Below, in pieces: positions 60,801-64,000 of a DNA stretch of 64,000 nt (positions within the stretch are counted from its first letter, which is position 1; every line of letters starts with the position of its first letter). This DNA is from Zonotrichia leucophrys gambelii. Its lineage: Eukaryota; Chordata; Aves; Passeriformes; Passerellidae. The position numbers were made by a program, and so were the translations under genes. The notes below the pieces were generated by a model. The model was not told the origin of the DNA, did no database searches, and saw only the letters and a program-made list of their open reading frames with translations. Location of the stretch: positions 5,766,001-5,830,000 of the forward strand of contig NC_088175.1 in NCBI RefSeq assembly GCF_028769735.1, read 5' to 3'.

Positions 60801-63800
60801 GCACAAATGAGAGGAGAATTGAACTTTCAAACCACTCCTCCACCTAAAAATAGTTAAAGGTAAAAAAAAATTGCTATTTTTGGTTTACAGGTCAGCACAG
60901 ACAGTCCTGCACCTCTACTCCATAGAAGCATTCACCCACCCCAGGATGCCAACAGTCACACCGGGAGCTCGAGGCCACTCTGGGCCAGAATATTGTCCCA
61001 GTTATCCTTGGAAAGATGGCCCAACCAGACTACTTTGGGCCTCTTGCAGCCCCTCCTCAAGTGCTATCCAGCAACTTGTGTCTAAAGTTTCTGTTGCTCT
61101 GTGGTTTGCAGGGTTGGACAGCTGCCACTGCATGACTGCACCGCCGAGTCATCCAGCTGGAGCATTTGCTGAGGAGAAGCTCATCCAGGCTCGGATGCTG
61201 CAGGGACTATGTCACTCTTGGACACTCACAAACCCACTCCCAATAAAGGCATCCTCCACACTCTTCCTGGGGTGATTCTGGGCATCATCAGCCACTAGGC
61301 AAGGAAAGGTTTGTGGGTGGGAGCATGTGGATCCTCATGTCTCCTGGCAGCATCACCTGGTTGGGATACAGGTCACACTGCTGCACCCCAGCACGGCATG
61401 AAGGCAGGGACCCATATACAAAGCAAAGTCTTCTCCCTCTCTTGATCCATCTCAACCAGGAAGGTTCATACCCTCCCATTAGCTGACAGCCCTCCATGAA
61501 GGAGTTTCACCAACAATCAATGAGGGTCAGGCACATAGCTGCTTTTTGGGTTTAATTTCTCTGTCTGTATTCCTTGCATCCATGATTCAGATATAAAAGC
61601 CATGCAGATGAGATCCTGGTGCATTTTCTATTTGAGACCAAGCAAGAAAGAAAAGGAAAAGGAGGTCAGTGCACAAGAAGTTCTTTTCCTCCAAGCCTGG
61701 GTCAGTGGGTAACACTCAGTCCCTGGTGAGAGAAGAATCATGGAGGCAAACAGCACTCAGGTTTCCCCTGAAAACTAGGGTCAGATGCTGTGAAAGACAC
61801 TGGGCTAAAGTGCACAATGCCCTTTAGCTGGGCAGTGGGATGCAGCTGATCACTCACCTTTGGTGAGGATATACTCTTGGGCTCTACAGGACATTTCACA
61901 TGCCTCTCACACATAGGCCCATTAGTCAGATCTTTCTCTTCCCCACTCTTCCAGTTTTATTCCTATCCTTTACTCACACATCCATCCAGATCCTCCCATC
62001 ACCCAGCAAACACCCACCCAGCAATAGCTTGTTTCAGTCACACAATGGTCCCCACTGCTGGGCCAGCACTGCTCTTGCTGAGTGAGGGGGAAAACAAAGA
62101 ACCTTCTTCCCCCTCAGGCAAGTCCATCCAGGGGAGGAACAGCACCAACCTCTCCCCATCTGCACCCTTCCTCCCCCAGTCCTTTCTTTCCAACTCCTTC
62201 ACTTAACTCAGGTCAGAGCTGCAGTGCTCTGCATGCTCCTCCATTGCCCAGGGCTGAACATATTGAAAAATTACTATATTTTACAACATATGCAAATAAT
62301 AAAGGATAAATAATCCCTGATCTGCTCAGCCATTCTGCTAGAGCCAAATGGGGACAGAACTTACCTTCAAAAGTCCTGAGACACAGCATCTCAAGCACAA
62401 GATTTTTAAGAGTCCTGAAGAGACAGAGATGAAATTCAGCAGATTTATGGTTTTTGGGACATTGAATCTAAATTTGGAAGCAGGCAGTTGCCTTCCTGTT
62501 AGCCCTTAGCTATCCACTTTCCCAGAAGTAGCTGCCTGTGTTTCCAAGACATTTGGCAACTTTTCTACCTCTCACGTCATAACAACTTCCATTGGTTTTT
62601 GTAAAAGGGCTTTAAATAAAAGGAAAACACCATAGAAAGGTAGAGCATCCCCTTTGATATGGGTTTCAGAGGACATGATCGTTTACTCACCTCACAGACT
62701 GAGAAGAACAGAGGTTTTAGTTCTAAGTGCACTTTCAGCAAAAAAAAATGCACTTTCAATGAAAAAGTTTCAAACAATTTTTTTTTTCATTATGACTGAT
62801 GACAAATTCCATATGCATTCAACTGGTGCCAAGTTAGGTCTTCTAAGCCTCTGACAGAGCCTTATTTAATATGATCATTAGTTACAAAATTAGTTCTTTG
62901 GGAATACCATCTCCTTGGAGAATCAGACAAGTTGAGAAAATTTCCCTCTGAGGAATCACGGGTTTAATAATCAGATTCAATTCTCTTCTAAATTTCTGGT
63001 GTGTGTCTCTAATATATTGAGTAGAGAGCTGAAGACATTTAGTAGACTATATCATCAACTTGAAATTCATGTTTTGTCTGGGAATGTGAAGGCTGAGCTG
63101 CTAGAAGTAGAAGCATATTCATTTCCAACTTGCCCTGAGCTGGTTCCCCCTTTCTGAAGCTCTTTGCACCCAGCATTATTACATGTAAAACTAATTTTGC
63201 TATGCACAGGTGCTTTGCAGCACTGCTCCCCATATGAGCACAGCTGCTCAGGTGCCAAGGGCTGTGCCCCAAGTCCCACTTCAGAAGTGCCCTCAGTTAG
63301 ATCCTGTTTCCCAGCAAGGATGAAGCAACTCAGTGATGGCCATCCAGCTCAAAGGGCAGAAACCCACATCAGAGAAGTCCCTGATGCAACCTGCACCAGG
63401 AGTAAAGAGTGGTAGGAACAGGAAAAAATGTCTATTTACACCTAAAAGCAGGCTGGACATAACACTGAAGTGTAGAACACACAGCTTCTGGAGGAGGAGA
63501 AGCCTCACCCACTGGTGCCAGGGCACTCACTGGTGCTCTGCAGAGGAAGGATTCCAGTCCCCAGGGCTCTTAATCAGGCATTTAATATAATTGATCTTAT
63601 TACACTAAGCATATTACTGTTAAGCCTTCAGCTGTTAATGTTCAGTTGCTGTTGGAAGGGTCAGTCCCAGCCACAAATCAGCCTAAAAGCGACACATCTG
63701 AAGCAGCAAGATGATACTTCTGAGAGTAAAAATTACTTTGTCCAGGGAGTCTTTGAATCAGCACAGAAACAACTCCTAAAAGCACTGACCAGTCATTGTG

Positions 63801-64000
63801 AGAGACCTCTGGGACACATCCCCAAGGGCATCTGTCTCCAAAAGTGCCTTCCTCACGCTGCCAACTGCCCACCCTGAGCTCTCCTGCTCCTTAAGCCCCA
63901 GCTCTGAGCAACTTGGACAGGTCTGTTCTCCCATATCAGAGAGATCCCACACTGAACTTGCTAGCATCAGGTTACCAGGGCTTTCCAACCCCTATGCATT
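57900..64000. other. Intergenic, no gene recognised
   Basis: No conserved coding exon seen. The longest open frames (about 146 codons near 59,845-60,285 minus, 134 codons near 60,871-61,275 plus) lack domains. An 18-A run lies at 59,847-59,864. Confidence 0.5.
59460..60010. promoter_or_regulatory. Mildly CpG-rich patch
   Basis: About 550 bp with raised GC and CpG (for example CCCCCGGCCGGGCC near 59,711 and GCGGGGCCGCGGGAGGACG near 59,961) in otherwise CpG-poor DNA. It is weaker and shorter than the RCOR1 island. It could be a distal promoter, an enhancer or a GC-rich repeat. Confidence 0.4.

Noticed and set aside
21700..64000. ANKRD9, the expected upstream neighbour of RCOR1 in mammals
   Set aside because: I looked for an ankyrin-repeat coding exon to the right of RCOR1 and did not recognise one. 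It may lie beyond 64 kb.

Overview
This is vertebrate nuclear DNA, almost certainly from a bird and perhaps a songbird. Two things support this. A CpG island near 20-21.6 kb holds the first two coding exons of a conserved vertebrate gene, RCOR1 (CoREST, REST corepressor 1), on the minus strand. A degenerate endogenous retrovirus (ERV) at 47.5-57.9 kb carries an Env transmembrane subunit of the alpharetrovirus type, which is characteristic of birds. There are no bacterial genes, operons, rRNA genes or CRISPR arrays. Most open frames are chance frames in non-coding DNA.

Layout. Positions 1-20,000 are the 5' part of RCOR1 intron 2; the gene continues off the left edge, and I recognise no further exon. 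Positions 20,001-20,342 hold coding exons 2 and 1, separated by a 95-bp intron, and the promoter CpG island extends to about 21,650. From 21.7 to 47.5 kb is intergenic DNA upstream of RCOR1. It contains a TG-rich minisatellite (23.2-23.8 kb), a 34-bp-unit minisatellite with about 17 copies (31.7-32.3 kb), small microsatellites and a possible solo LTR (about 46 kb).

Positions 47,542-57,894 are a two-LTR provirus on the plus strand. Its gag, dUTPase, RNase H and integrase remains look betaretrovirus-like, and its env looks alpharetrovirus-like. Most of protease and reverse transcriptase is missing, and every frame is broken. Between integrase and env lies the most unusual structure in the window: about 2.4 kb of tandem repeats (six monomers of about 360-440 bp, the last four forming two near-identical dimers of about 785 bp). 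Three of its junctions are palindromes, one with perfect 34-bp arms. The array is bracketed by two diverged 300-bp copies of the integrase 3' end. From 57.9 to 64 kb is intergenic, with a mildly CpG-rich patch near 59.5-60.0 kb.

Functionally, the only cellular gene supported is RCOR1, whose product scaffolds the LSD1/HDAC1/2 corepressor complex. The provirus lies about 27 kb upstream of the RCOR1 start codon in opposite orientation, and no regulatory link can be shown from sequence alone.
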